Source: G965250275 sp965250275 (lineage in GTDB: Bacteria > Pseudomonadota > Alphaproteobacteria > Rhodobacterales > Rhodobacteraceae). Taken from it: a DNA stretch of 64,000 bases. The position numbers were made by a program, and so were the translations under genes. The notes below the pieces were generated by a model. That model was not told the origin of the DNA. It worked only from the letters and a program-made list of their open reading frames with translations, and ran no database searches. Shown piece after piece: positions 35,795-44,415 of this stretch; position 1 is the stretch's first letter, and each line of letters begins with the position of its first letter. The stretch is from contig OZ252297.1 in NCBI GenBank assembly GCA_965250275.1, forward strand, positions 1,674,001 to 1,738,000. The letters run 5' to 3'.

Positions 35795-36147
35795 GCCTGA
35801 CAACCTCGATACCAGTATTGCGCGTGTCGGAGTATGCGGGCGCGCGCCAGTTTTGGTGTGAGGTGCTCGGTTTTCAGGTTGTCGAAGAGGGTGGGGACCC
35901 GCCGGGTTTTGGCATCCTGCGCCAGGATGCGGCGCAGGTGTTTCTGGAGGCATGGCAAGGCCGCGAGGCCCCGTATGATCGGTGGCGCGCGTACTTCCAC
36001 ACCGATGATCTTGACGCGGTGGCCGAGCGGCTGAACCGAGCAGGGCAGCCATTTGTGGGCCCAACACGCACACCTTATGGGATGGACGAAATCGAAGTCA
36101 CCGACCCGGACGGCAACGTGGTCTGTTTCGGGTTCGATCCGGAATGA
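35791..36147 (+). CDS. VOC-superfamily protein (glyoxalase/bleomycin-resistance fold)
   Basis: 118 residues. One VOC module pair is visible: TSIPVLRVSEYAGARQFWCEVLGF at the start and MDEIEVTDPDGNVVCFGFD at the end, the standard beta-alpha-beta pattern of bleomycin-resistance/dioxygenase proteins. It lacks an obvious full metal triad, so binding of a small molecule is as likely as catalysis. The 4-base overlap with glyQ implies coupling. Function unknown. Confidence 0.8.
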   Translation: MSLTTSIPVLRVSEYAGARQFWCEVLGFQVVEEGGDPPGFGILRQDAAQVFLEAWQGREAPYDRWRAYFHTDDLDAVAERLNRAGQPFVGPTRTPYGMDEIEVTDPDGNVVCFGFDPE

Positions 36148-36152
36148 CTGGT

Positions 36153-36785
36153 TCAGGCAAGGCCTGGCAAGAGGGCTTTCAGCCCGCCAGCGATCATATC
36201 CACCGCGATGGCCGCCAAAATCATGCCCATCAGCCGGCTCATCACCACGCGTGCGCTCGGCCGCATCATGCGCCCCAGCGTACCACCAAACCAAAAGGTG
36301 ACCGCCAAAAGCGCAACGAGACCTACGAAGACAGCCGCATAGGTGATGCGGTCATTCGTCGTCTCGGCCTGACCCGCAAACAGGATCAGGGCGGTGATCG
36401 TACCCGGTCCTATGATGATCGGGAACGTCAGCGGGTAAAACGCAACCGTTCCGGCACTGGGATAGGCGGCCTTCTCGTGGTCGCTCCCATGATGGGAGGT
36501 GCTTTCCGATCCGTTCAGCATGTTCAGACCGATCATCAGCACCACCAGCCCGCCGGCGACGCGGAAATCATCTATGCTGATGGCAAACAGCGCCAGAACC
36601 TGCGTGCCGCCAACCGCAAACACCCCGCCCATGACCAGCGAATAGAGCGCCACTTTCAGCGCGATCTGGCGTTGCAGTTCCACCGGCGCGCCAGCCGTGA
36701 CGCTCAGAAAAATGGGCAGGTTGGTGACCGGGTTCATGATCGCAAACAATGCGCCGAACATTTTGACTGCAAAGACATGATCCAT
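36153..36785 (-). CDS. MarC family inner-membrane protein
   Basis: 210 residues with six membrane helices. MNPVTNLPIFLSVT at the N-terminus and PLTFPIIIGPGTITALI in the middle are MarC (UPF0056/NAAT) signatures. The role is not established; the family was once tied to multiple antibiotic resistance and some members may transport amino acids. It is transcribed against its neighbours, convergent to the VOC gene and divergent from the next small gene. Confidence 0.88.
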   Translation of the reverse strand: MDHVFAVKMFGALFAIMNPVTNLPIFLSVTAGAPVELQRQIALKVALYSLVMGGVFAVGGTQVLALFAISIDDFRVAGGLVVLMIGLNMLNGSESTSHHGSDHEKAAYPSAGTVAFYPLTFPIIIGPGTITALILFAGQAETTNDRITYAAVFVGLVALLAVTFWFGGTLGRMMRPSARVVMSRLMGMILAAIAVDMIAGGLKALLPGLA

Positions 36786-36856
36786 TGGGGTTCGCTTTCC
36801 GGGCCGGATGCCCTTCTGCTACCACGCGCGCCTCATGTCGAAAAGTGGAGAGGCAG

Positions 36857-37399
36857 ATGAGCGGAAAGCTGATTGGGATTGTGCTGATTTTGTCCGCGCT
36901 CATAGCGGGTGTCGGGCTCTATTATCTGCAAGTCTATGGCTTTTATCGGGAAGTTGCGCCAACGGACGGCACTGATGTGCAACTCGTGGCGTTGGAGTCT
37001 GAGTCGCCAGAGCCCATCTTTTACGACAACTTCACCGCAATCGATGCCGACAGTTCGCCGATCCGGTTCAGGGCATGCTTTACCACGTCCCAGAGCCTTG
37101 CGACGCTGACCGAGACCTACCGTCTGGTCGACGAGGAGGTCACACCGCGCAATGCGCCGGGTTGGTTTGACTGTTTTGATGCCCCCGGGATCGCTGCTGC
37201 GTTGGAGGCAGATGCAGCATTGGCGTTCCTTGGGCAGAAAAACATTGCCTATGGCGTTGATCGTATCGTCGTGATCACCGACGATGGCAGAGGGTACATC
37301 TGGCACGAGTTGAACGAATGCGGCACCAAGGCCTATGATGGCACGGTTGTCGGAGAAGCCTGTCCTCCGCGACCAGAGACGGCAGACGGCCAGGAGTAA
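36857..37399 (+). CDS. Small membrane-anchored protein (possibly DUF6446)
   Basis: 180 residues from the ATG at 36857 (GAGAGG eight bases upstream). A single N-terminal membrane helix (about 5-24, followed by VYGFYREV) is followed by a soluble, probably periplasmic domain with three cysteines (RFRACFTT, WFDCFDAPG, LNECGTK). I recall proteins of this type between glyQ and glyS in roseobacters, annotated as DUF6446, but cannot verify this. No enzymatic motif is visible. Confidence 0.65.
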   Translation: MSGKLIGIVLILSALIAGVGLYYLQVYGFYREVAPTDGTDVQLVALESESPEPIFYDNFTAIDADSSPIRFRACFTTSQSLATLTETYRLVDEEVTPRNAPGWFDCFDAPGIAAALEADAALAFLGQKNIAYGVDRIVVITDDGRGYIWHELNECGTKAYDGTVVGEACPPRPETADGQE

Positions 37400-37407
37400 C
37401 CGCGCCT

Positions 37408-38607
37408 ATGATTGTATCCGCGATGCCTGCTGCGACGCTTGGCTTTGCTGTGTTCCTGATCGGGGCGATGATCAACCAGCGCGTCGGGGTTTTGCGCAGT
37501 TTTAACATCCCGGAACCCGTGACAGGCGGACTGCTTGCCGCCTTGATCGCCCTTGGGGTCTACCTGGCCTTTGGGATCGAAGTGACGTTTGATCTCAGCG
37601 TCCGGGATTTCATGCTGGTCATGTTCTTCGCCGGGATCGGGCTGAATGCGCGCCTCGGCGATCTGATTTCAGGTGGCAAGCCATTTTTGATTTTGCTGGT
37701 GCTCACATTGGCCATGATCGTCATGCAGAACGTCATCGGCTCCGCCGGCGCGGTCCTCTTTGGATATCCCGCGCAAGCCGGGGTAATGTTCGGGTCGGCG
37801 GCTCTGATCGGCGGACACGGCACAGCGATTGCATGGGCACCGGACGTGGCCGCCGCCACAGGTTTGGAAGGAGTGGCCGAGCTTGGCGTTGCAGTGGCGA
37901 CACTGGGTCTGATCCTTGCAGCACTGATCGGCGGCCCGATCGCTAAGTTCCTGGTCGAACGTAAGGGCCTGACACCGGAACGGCCCGAAGAAGAAAACAC
38001 CATCGGGATCAGTGACAAGGACGGAGGATCAGCGCAGACCATTGATCAGTATTCGGTCATGCGTGTGCTGCTGTACCTGAACATCGCGATCATCACGGGT
38101 TTCATTCTGAACAGTGCGATCGAAGCCGCCGGTCTCAGGTTGCCGCTTTTTGTGCCATGCCTGATCATGGGGATCGTGATCGGCAATTTGCGCAGCATCC
38201 TGTTTCCAAACGCCGCGCCCGTCGTGCGCACGCCGTCATTGGCGCTGATTTCAGAATTCGCGCTGGGCGCGTTTCTGGCGATGTCCCTGATGAGCCTCCA
38301 ACTCTGGACCATTGCGTCGCTGGGGCCGGCCATTGCAGTGATCCTGTCTGCGCAGACGGTGTTCACGGTCCTCTTTGTGCTGATCGTGCTCTTCCCGATG
38401 ATGGGCGGCGGGTATCGCGCGGCCGTCCTGGCGGCGGGATTTGGCGGATTTGCCTTGGGGGCAACACCAACAGCGATTGCCAATATGACTGCCGTGACCA
38501 AACGCTATGGACCCTCACCGATTGCCTTTGTAGTCCTGCCGCTGGTATCTGCCTTTTTTGTCGACCTCGCGAACGCGGTGGTCATCCAGACCATCGTTGC
38601 GTTTTAG
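37408..38607 (+). CDS. gltS: Sodium/glutamate symporter
   Basis: 399 residues with about ten membrane helices in two inverted halves. Family motifs include FFAGIGLNARLGDLISGGKPF in the first half, GTAIAWAPDVAAATG, and GFGGFALGATPTAIANMTAVTKRYGPSPIAF in the second. GltS takes up glutamate with Na+. A central hydrophilic loop (about 190-215) separates the halves. It is 8 bases after the small membrane protein gene and 9 bases before glyS. Confidence 0.93.
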   Translation: MIVSAMPAATLGFAVFLIGAMINQRVGVLRSFNIPEPVTGGLLAALIALGVYLAFGIEVTFDLSVRDFMLVMFFAGIGLNARLGDLISGGKPFLILLVLTLAMIVMQNVIGSAGAVLFGYPAQAGVMFGSAALIGGHGTAIAWAPDVAAATGLEGVAELGVAVATLGLILAALIGGPIAKFLVERKGLTPERPEEENTIGISDKDGGSAQTIDQYSVMRVLLYLNIAIITGFILNSAIEAAGLRLPLFVPCLIMGIVIGNLRSILFPNAAPVVRTPSLALISEFALGAFLAMSLMSLQLWTIASLGPAIAVILSAQTVFTVLFVLIVLFPMMGGGYRAAVLAAGFGGFALGATPTAIANMTAVTKRYGPSPIAFVVLPLVSAFFVDLANAVVIQTIVAF

Positions 38608-38616
38608 GACCACCCA

Positions 38617-40854
38617 ATGCCAGACCTGCTGATCGAACTCTTCTCAGAGGAAATTCCCGCCCGGATGCAGGCCAATGCCGCAGAGGCCCTGAAATCGCGG
38701 GTGACCAACGGATTGGTTGAGGCGGGGATCACCTATGCGGGTGCCGCGGCGTTCTCTACTCCAAGACGGCTCACCCTGACCGTGCAGGGGGTGCTGGCTC
38801 AAAGCCCCGCCTTGCGCGAAGAGCGCAAAGGGCCGCGGGCGGATGCGCCCGACAAAGCCATCGAGGGTTTTCTGCGCGGCGTTGGGCTGACCCGCGATGA
38901 GCTTGAGACACGCTCGACGCCCAAAGGCGATGTCCTCTTTGCCATCGTGAACAAACCGGGACGACCCGCCTCCGACATCGTGGCCGAAGTGCTGGAAGAC
39001 TCAGTGCGCAATTTCCCCTGGCCCAAATCGATGCGGTGGGGCAACAGCGCTCTGCGCTGGGTGCGTCCGCTGCACTCGATCCTTTGCATTCTAAGCGATG
39101 AGGCTGGGTCTGAAATCGTCCCGCTGGAGATCGAAGGCATTCCCTCGGGCGACACAACAGCGGGCCATCGGTTCATGGCGCCGGCCCCGTTTTCGGTGTC
39201 GTCTTTCGACGACTATGTTCAGAAACTCAAGCGGGCGAATGTGGTGCTGGATGCAGCTGAGCGGGCTGACCATATCTGGGCCGATGCATCGAACTTGGCT
39301 TTTGCTGCGGGGCTGGAAGTGGTTGAGGACAAAGGCCTTTTGTCCGAGGTGGCAGGCTTGGTGGAGTGGCCCGTTGTGCTGATGGGCACCATTGGGGATG
39401 CGTTTCTCGAGCTGCCTTCCGAGGTTCTGCAGACCTCGATGAAAGAGCATCAGAAGTTCTTTTCCGCGCGAAACCCGAAATCGGACCGGATCGAAAAGTT
39501 CATAACAGTCGCCAGCATCGAAACCGCAGACAACGGAGCCACTATCGTTGCGGGCAACGAAAAGGTTCTGTCTGCACGGTTGGCAGACGCCAAGTTCTTC
39601 TGGGACAACGATTTGAGAGTGGCGCAGTCGGATCTGGGCGAATGGGCCAAGAGCCTGGAGCAGGTGACGTTCCACAACCGTTTGGGCAGTCAGGGAGATC
39701 GCATTCGCCGGATTGCGACACTGGCCGAGGAACTGGCCCCGTTTGTCGGCGCGGAGCCGGCACTCGCCAGACGTGCCGGGGAATTGGCAAAGCTCGATCT
39801 CAGTTCGGAGATGGTCTACGAGTTCCCAGAACTGCAAGGTGTGATGGGACGCTACTACATCGCAACCGCTGGCGAAGACGACACCGTGGCGCGTGCTGCC
39901 GAAGAGCACTACTCGCCACTTGGTCCTTCGGACGATGTTCCGACTGGCCCGGTGTCGGTCGCGGTGGCGCTGGCGGACAAGATCGACATCCTGACTGGCT
40001 TCTGGGCCATCGACGAAAAGCCGACGGGCTCGAAGGATCCCTTCGCCCTGCGGCGCGCCGCGCTCGGCCTGATCCGGCTGATCCTGTCAAACGATCTGCG
40101 CCTGCCACTGGATCGTTTCATCGACAGCCAGCTGCTGAAGCACAAAATCGATCTGAACTCTGATGCAGATGAGCGCGATATCAGCGCGCTCAATACGATC
40201 CTGGAGAAGATCGCAGATCATGGAGTGTTTGGTGCGGCCTATCGGACCGTCGCTGAAGCTCTGGAGACGGATCAGACGGCCGATGGCTCGCTCCTGCTGG
40301 ATATCAGCACCGCGGTACCGGACCTGTCGGTCAATCTGCTGACGTTCATTCATGATCGGTTGAAGGTGTATTTGCGGGACGCTGGCATTCGTCACGATAT
40401 CATCGATGCCTGTATCGCGATGACTGGCAACGATGATCTCAAAATGCTGACCGACCGGGCGCGGGCACTCGACGAGGTGCTGAAAACCGAGGCTGGTGAA
40501 AACCTGATTCAGGGCTTCAGGCGCGCCAACAACATTCTGACCCAAGCCGAAGAGAAAGACGGGGTGGAGTACTCCTATGGCGCGGATCCCAAGTTTGCAG
40601 AAGACAACAGCGAAGTTGCGCTGTTTACCGCTTTGGAAACCGCAGATGCAACGATCCAGTCCGCTCTGAGCGCGCAGGACTATCCTGCGGCCATGGCCGC
40701 CATGGCTGCGTTGCGCGACCCAATCGACGGGTTCTTCGAAGCGGTTCAAGTCAACGCAGACAATCCAACGCTGCGCCGTAATCGGCTCAATCTGCTGCAT
40801 CAGATCCGCGAAACCTGCAGTCAGGTGGCAGATCTCAGCTTGATCGAAGGCTGA
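38617..40854 (+). CDS. glyS: Glycyl-tRNA synthetase beta subunit
   Basis: 745 residues, near the family norm. MPDLLIELFSEEIPARMQ at the start, the FPWPKSMRW and LEVVEDKGLLSEVAGLVEWPVVLMG motifs, LPSEVLQTSMKEHQKFF and ADKIDILTGFWAIDEKPTGSKDPFALRRAA are typical GlyS. The beta subunit binds tRNA(Gly) and is required for charging with GlyQ. The separation from glyQ by four genes, one of them on the opposite strand, is unusual outside this group. Confidence 0.98.
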   Translation: MPDLLIELFSEEIPARMQANAAEALKSRVTNGLVEAGITYAGAAAFSTPRRLTLTVQGVLAQSPALREERKGPRADAPDKAIEGFLRGVGLTRDELETRSTPKGDVLFAIVNKPGRPASDIVAEVLEDSVRNFPWPKSMRWGNSALRWVRPLHSILCILSDEAGSEIVPLEIEGIPSGDTTAGHRFMAPAPFSVSSFDDYVQKLKRANVVLDAAERADHIWADASNLAFAAGLEVVEDKGLLSEVAGLVEWPVVLMGTIGDAFLELPSEVLQTSMKEHQKFFSARNPKSDRIEKFITVASIETADNGATIVAGNEKVLSARLADAKFFWDNDLRVAQSDLGEWAKSLEQVTFHNRLGSQGDRIRRIATLAEELAPFVGAEPALARRAGELAKLDLSSEMVYEFPELQGVMGRYYIATAGEDDTVARAAEEHYSPLGPSDDVPTGPVSVAVALADKIDILTGFWAIDEKPTGSKDPFALRRAALGLIRLILSNDLRLPLDRFIDSQLLKHKIDLNSDADERDISALNTILEKIADHGVFGAAYRTVAEALETDQTADGSLLLDISTAVPDLSVNLLTFIHDRLKVYLRDAGIRHDIIDACIAMTGNDDLKMLTDRARALDEVLKTEAGENLIQGFRRANNILTQAEEKDGVEYSYGADPKFAEDNSEVALFTALETADATIQSALSAQDYPAAMAAMAALRDPIDGFFEAVQVNADNPTLRRNRLNLLHQIRETCSQVADLSLIEG

Positions 40855-40977
40855 AACACACTGCTCTTATGAGGATTGCCGCGATGGCTAGCGCCCCGGC
40901 GTCACCTCGCGGCGCCTTGGTCTTGCGCGCTGCGCGCTGGTGCCTATGCTGCGCGGGCTACATTCAAAGGCGCCGCA

Positions 40978-43518
40978 GTGCAGAATAACCCAGAAACAAC
41001 GCTGATCACCAACACAGCACCGATCAAGACCGCAACCCATGGCGGGCGCGCAAAATGCCTGCAGCGGCTGGTGCGGCTGGACTTGCCCGTGCCCCGCACT
41101 GTGGCGCTGTCATTCAGCGCTGTGCATCGGCTGGCGAAAGGTGAGTTGCCTGATCTGGACTCCATCCTGAACGTATTCGAGTCGGATGGGCTGTTGGTGG
41201 TGCGCCCGTCTTCAGAAGACCCAGATTGGGGTGGGCCGGGTGCCATCGTCAATGTCGGGATGAACGATGTTCGGCAGGCTCAGCTGTCAAAGACCTTGGG
41301 GGAGGCCGCCGCGACCGCGCTCTATCTGCGTTTCGTTCAGTCTTATGCTGTGAATGTGGCGCGTCTGGATCCGGACGTTTTTGAAGAGATTGACACAGAA
41401 AGCCCCGATGCGCTGGCAGAGGCTCTCCATGCCTATGAGGACGAGGCCGAAGAACCCTTTCCCCAAAATCCGCGCGAACAGCTCGGGGGCGTGCTTCGTT
41501 CGATGGCGCGGGCATGGGAAGGAACCTCGGCACGCCTGCTGCGCCAGGCCAAGGGCGCCCCGGCAGAGGCAGGCCTCGGGCTTGTCGTGCAGGAGATGAT
41601 CCCAGGTTTCGGGCAGGGCGAATGCGGTGCCGGAGTGCTGCAACTGGTCAACCCGAACACCGGTGTGCCGCAGATCACAGGGCGCTATCTCAGCCAGAGC
41701 CAGGGGCGCGATGCACTGGGGGCCGGTGCGGCAGCGCTTTTCCTGGAAAAGGATGAACGAGGGCCCGCCTTGGAAGAAGCGGCACCGGAGGCTTTTGCGG
41801 ATCTGAAGGCCCATGCCGCGCTGATGCGCGAGAAGCTGCGCGAGGAAATGCAGCTGGAATTCGTGATCCAGAACGGTGAAGTGCACATACTGGACGGCGT
41901 GCGCGTGCCCAGATCCTCGCGCGGGGCTGTACGGATTGCTGTGCGCCTGGCCGAGGACGGTATCATCGCCCAGCAGGAAGCCTTGATGCGGGTTGAGCCC
42001 AAAACCTTGAACGAACTTCTGCACCGGCAAGTGGCCCCGGACGCCAAACGCGACGTGCTGGCGGTGGGAATTGCGGCCAGTCCCGGCGCGGCGACCGGAC
42101 GGATCGTGTTCACCTCGGCACAGGCGCAAGCCAGCGCATCGCGGCGTGAGCCTTGTGTTTTGGTTCGGCGCGAAACCTCTCCGGAGGACATCCGCGGCAT
42201 GCATGCTGCCTCGGCCGTGTTGACCGAACGCGGTGGAATGACGAGCCATGCCGCCGTTATTGGGCGCGGCCTTGGCCTGCCCTGTATTGTTGGGGCGTCG
42301 GACCTGCAGTTCGATACCCGAAAAGAACAGCTGACAGCACCGGATGGTAGGGTTCTGAAGGCGGGTGATCTCGTAACAATCGACGGCACCTCCGGGCAGG
42401 TCCTGGCTGGCGAACCCGAGATGGTGGAGGCGGCACTGGACGACGCGTTCCAAACGCTGCTGGGTTGGGCCGACGAGGTGCGCGACATCGGCATTCGGGC
42501 GAACGCCGACACACCTGCCGACGCGCAGACGGCCCGCAATTTCTATGCGCAGGGCATTGGGCTGTGCCGGACCGAGCACATGTTCTTTGAACCGGGTCGT
42601 CTGACGGTCATGCGGGAAATGATCTTTGCCGAGACCAGCGACGATCGTGCCGCGGTGCTTGAGCGTTTGTTACCCATGCAGCGCGACGATTTCGTTCAGC
42701 TTTTCCGCATCATGGAGGGCCAGCCGGTCTGCATCAGGCTCTTTGATCCGCCGCTGCACGAGTTTCTGCCCACGTCGCGGAGCGGGCAGCGTGAACTGGC
42801 CGAAGCGTTGGATCTGCACGTCTCCGACGTGACCCGACGCGTGCAGGAGATGGCGGAGTACAACCCGATGCTGGGGCTGCGCGGCGTTCGTCTTGGCGTC
42901 ACAGTTCCCGAGATTTACGACATGCAGGCCCGCGCCATCTTCGAGGCGACACTCGAAGCCAGCCGGGATGGCGAGCCTGTCGTCCCCGAAGTTATGATCC
43001 CGCTGGTCTCTGCGCGCCGCGAAGTCGAGCTCGTCAAAGGTCGGATTGATGCGGTCGCGGCGGCAGTGCGTGCCGAACATGGCCGTGCATTTGACTACAG
43101 CCTGGGCGTCATGGTCGAGACACCCCGCGCGGCCCTTCGCGCCGACGAGATTGCGCCGCATTGTGCGTTTTTGAGCTTCGGAACCAACGACCTGACACAA
43201 ATGACCTACGGGTTGTCGCGCGATGATGCCGGGCGGTTCATGTCGGCCTATGTTCAGCAGGGTGTGTTTGCGGAAGATCCGTTTCACGTTCTGGACACGG
43301 AAGGGGTGGGGGAACTGCTCAAAATCGGGTCTGCGCGTGGACGGGAAACGCACCCGGGAATCACCCTTTCTGTGTGTGGTGAGCACGGGGGAAACCCCGA
43401 ATCAATTGCCTTTTGCAGAGAGGCCGGATTTGACTATGTGTCCTGTTCGCCCTTCCGCGTGCCCGTGGCGCGACTAGCTGCCGCACAATTGGCGATTACC
43501 CACAAGATCGGCGCATAA
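40978..43518 (+). CDS. Pyruvate phosphate dikinase-like protein, degenerate ATP-binding domain
   Basis: 846 residues from a GTG at 40978 (AAAGG seven bases upstream). The swivelling domain keeps the phosphohistidine His424 in RGGMTSHAAVIGRG, and the PEP/pyruvate domain ends with GEHGGNPESIAF and the catalytic Cys823 in DYVSCSPFRVPVARLAAAQ, as in PPDK. The N-terminal ATP-grasp part is degraded: the usual GGKGANL is GGRAKCL and the QTR motif is replaced by LDGVRV. It follows glyS, where alphaproteobacteria often carry ppdK. PEP/pyruvate phosphotransfer is plausible; ATP use is doubtful. Confidence 0.75.
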   Translation: MQNNPETTLITNTAPIKTATHGGRAKCLQRLVRLDLPVPRTVALSFSAVHRLAKGELPDLDSILNVFESDGLLVVRPSSEDPDWGGPGAIVNVGMNDVRQAQLSKTLGEAAATALYLRFVQSYAVNVARLDPDVFEEIDTESPDALAEALHAYEDEAEEPFPQNPREQLGGVLRSMARAWEGTSARLLRQAKGAPAEAGLGLVVQEMIPGFGQGECGAGVLQLVNPNTGVPQITGRYLSQSQGRDALGAGAAALFLEKDERGPALEEAAPEAFADLKAHAALMREKLREEMQLEFVIQNGEVHILDGVRVPRSSRGAVRIAVRLAEDGIIAQQEALMRVEPKTLNELLHRQVAPDAKRDVLAVGIAASPGAATGRIVFTSAQAQASASRREPCVLVRRETSPEDIRGMHAASAVLTERGGMTSHAAVIGRGLGLPCIVGASDLQFDTRKEQLTAPDGRVLKAGDLVTIDGTSGQVLAGEPEMVEAALDDAFQTLLGWADEVRDIGIRANADTPADAQTARNFYAQGIGLCRTEHMFFEPGRLTVMREMIFAETSDDRAAVLERLLPMQRDDFVQLFRIMEGQPVCIRLFDPPLHEFLPTSRSGQRELAEALDLHVSDVTRRVQEMAEYNPMLGLRGVRLGVTVPEIYDMQARAIFEATLEASRDGEPVVPEVMIPLVSARREVELVKGRIDAVAAAVRAEHGRAFDYSLGVMVETPRAALRADEIAPHCAFLSFGTNDLTQMTYGLSRDDAGRFMSAYVQQGVFAEDPFHVLDTEGVGELLKIGSARGRETHPGITLSVCGEHGGNPESIAFCREAGFDYVSCSPFRVPVARLAAAQLAITHKIGA

Positions 43519-43702
43519 CCCAGGCAAAACCGCGATATCTTGTGCCCCGCTGAGCAGGGTCTGAATCGGTTTTTTCAGCGAAATCGGCAACTTACTGCCC
43601 GAAATTTGACCAAAACTGGACCTTTTTGTGGCGCTGAGGTAAATGGCGCCCCGTGTCCGGTGCGGGAGGGTTCCAGACACAGCTGCTACATGTGGGGAAA
43701 AA

Positions 43703-44350
43703 ATGTTGAAATCTACTTTGCCGCTTGCGCTGGTTGCAGCGCTGCTTTCCACGGCTGTGTCCGCATCAGAGTCTGATGTTTCCGAACTCTTCCAGTCCGA
43801 AAAACAGAACCTGAATCAAGTCTCCGACGATCGTATTCAGGAGCTGCTGACCAGCATCAAGCCGCGTCAGCGGAAGGCCGAACGTCCGACGGTCAGCTTC
43901 AGCAAGGCTTGGCTGGACGCACAGCCGCGTCCGACCGGCGACGCGCAATGGCGCTGCCTGAGCGAAGCGCTGTATTTCGAAGCACGGGGTGAAACCGTGA
44001 AGGGCCAGTTCGCGGTCGCCGAAGTGATCATGAACCGGGTGGAGAGTTCCCGGTTTCCCGATACGCTGTGTGGTGTGATCAAACAGGGCACCGGCAAACG
44101 GTATCAGTGCCAGTTCACCTATACCTGCGACGGGAACAAAGAGGTGATTGCGGAGCCCAAGGCGTTCGAACGTGTATCGAAAGTGGCGCGCGCGACGATT
44201 GACGGGACTGCCGGCGACCTGACAAAGGGCGCAACGCACTACCACACGAAGTGGGTCAGCCCGCGTTGGTCCAGGGTCTACACACGGACCGCTCAGATTG
44301 GTGTGCACCTGTTTTACCGCCACACCTACCGGACAGCGTCCACCGAGTGA
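43703..44350 (+). CDS. SleB-type cell-wall hydrolase
   Basis: 215 residues with a signal peptide (cleavage after VSA near residue 22). The C-terminal Hydrolase_2 domain has CLSEALYFEARGETVKGQFAVAEVIMNRVESSRFPDTLCGVI, with the essential Glu of YFEARGE, and CQFTY...ATHYHTKWVSPRW. The family comprises spore-cortex lytic-type glycosylases; in non-sporulating bacteria they act on septal or side-wall peptidoglycan. The ATG at 43703 has GGGGA upstream; a start at 43643 would abolish the signal peptide. Confidence 0.85.
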   Translation: MLKSTLPLALVAALLSTAVSASESDVSELFQSEKQNLNQVSDDRIQELLTSIKPRQRKAERPTVSFSKAWLDAQPRPTGDAQWRCLSEALYFEARGETVKGQFAVAEVIMNRVESSRFPDTLCGVIKQGTGKRYQCQFTYTCDGNKEVIAEPKAFERVSKVARATIDGTAGDLTKGATHYHTKWVSPRWSRVYTRTAQIGVHLFYRHTYRTASTE

Positions 44351-44415
44351 CATTGCACCGCATGGGGTCCGTCCAGTAACACTGCGTAAAGTGGTGACTG
44401 AGAAGGCGGATTCCT

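Noticed and set aside
34556..36073. 505-codon minus-strand open frame opposite glyQ and the VOC gene
   Set aside because: Antisense of clear family genes; sequence shows no domain.
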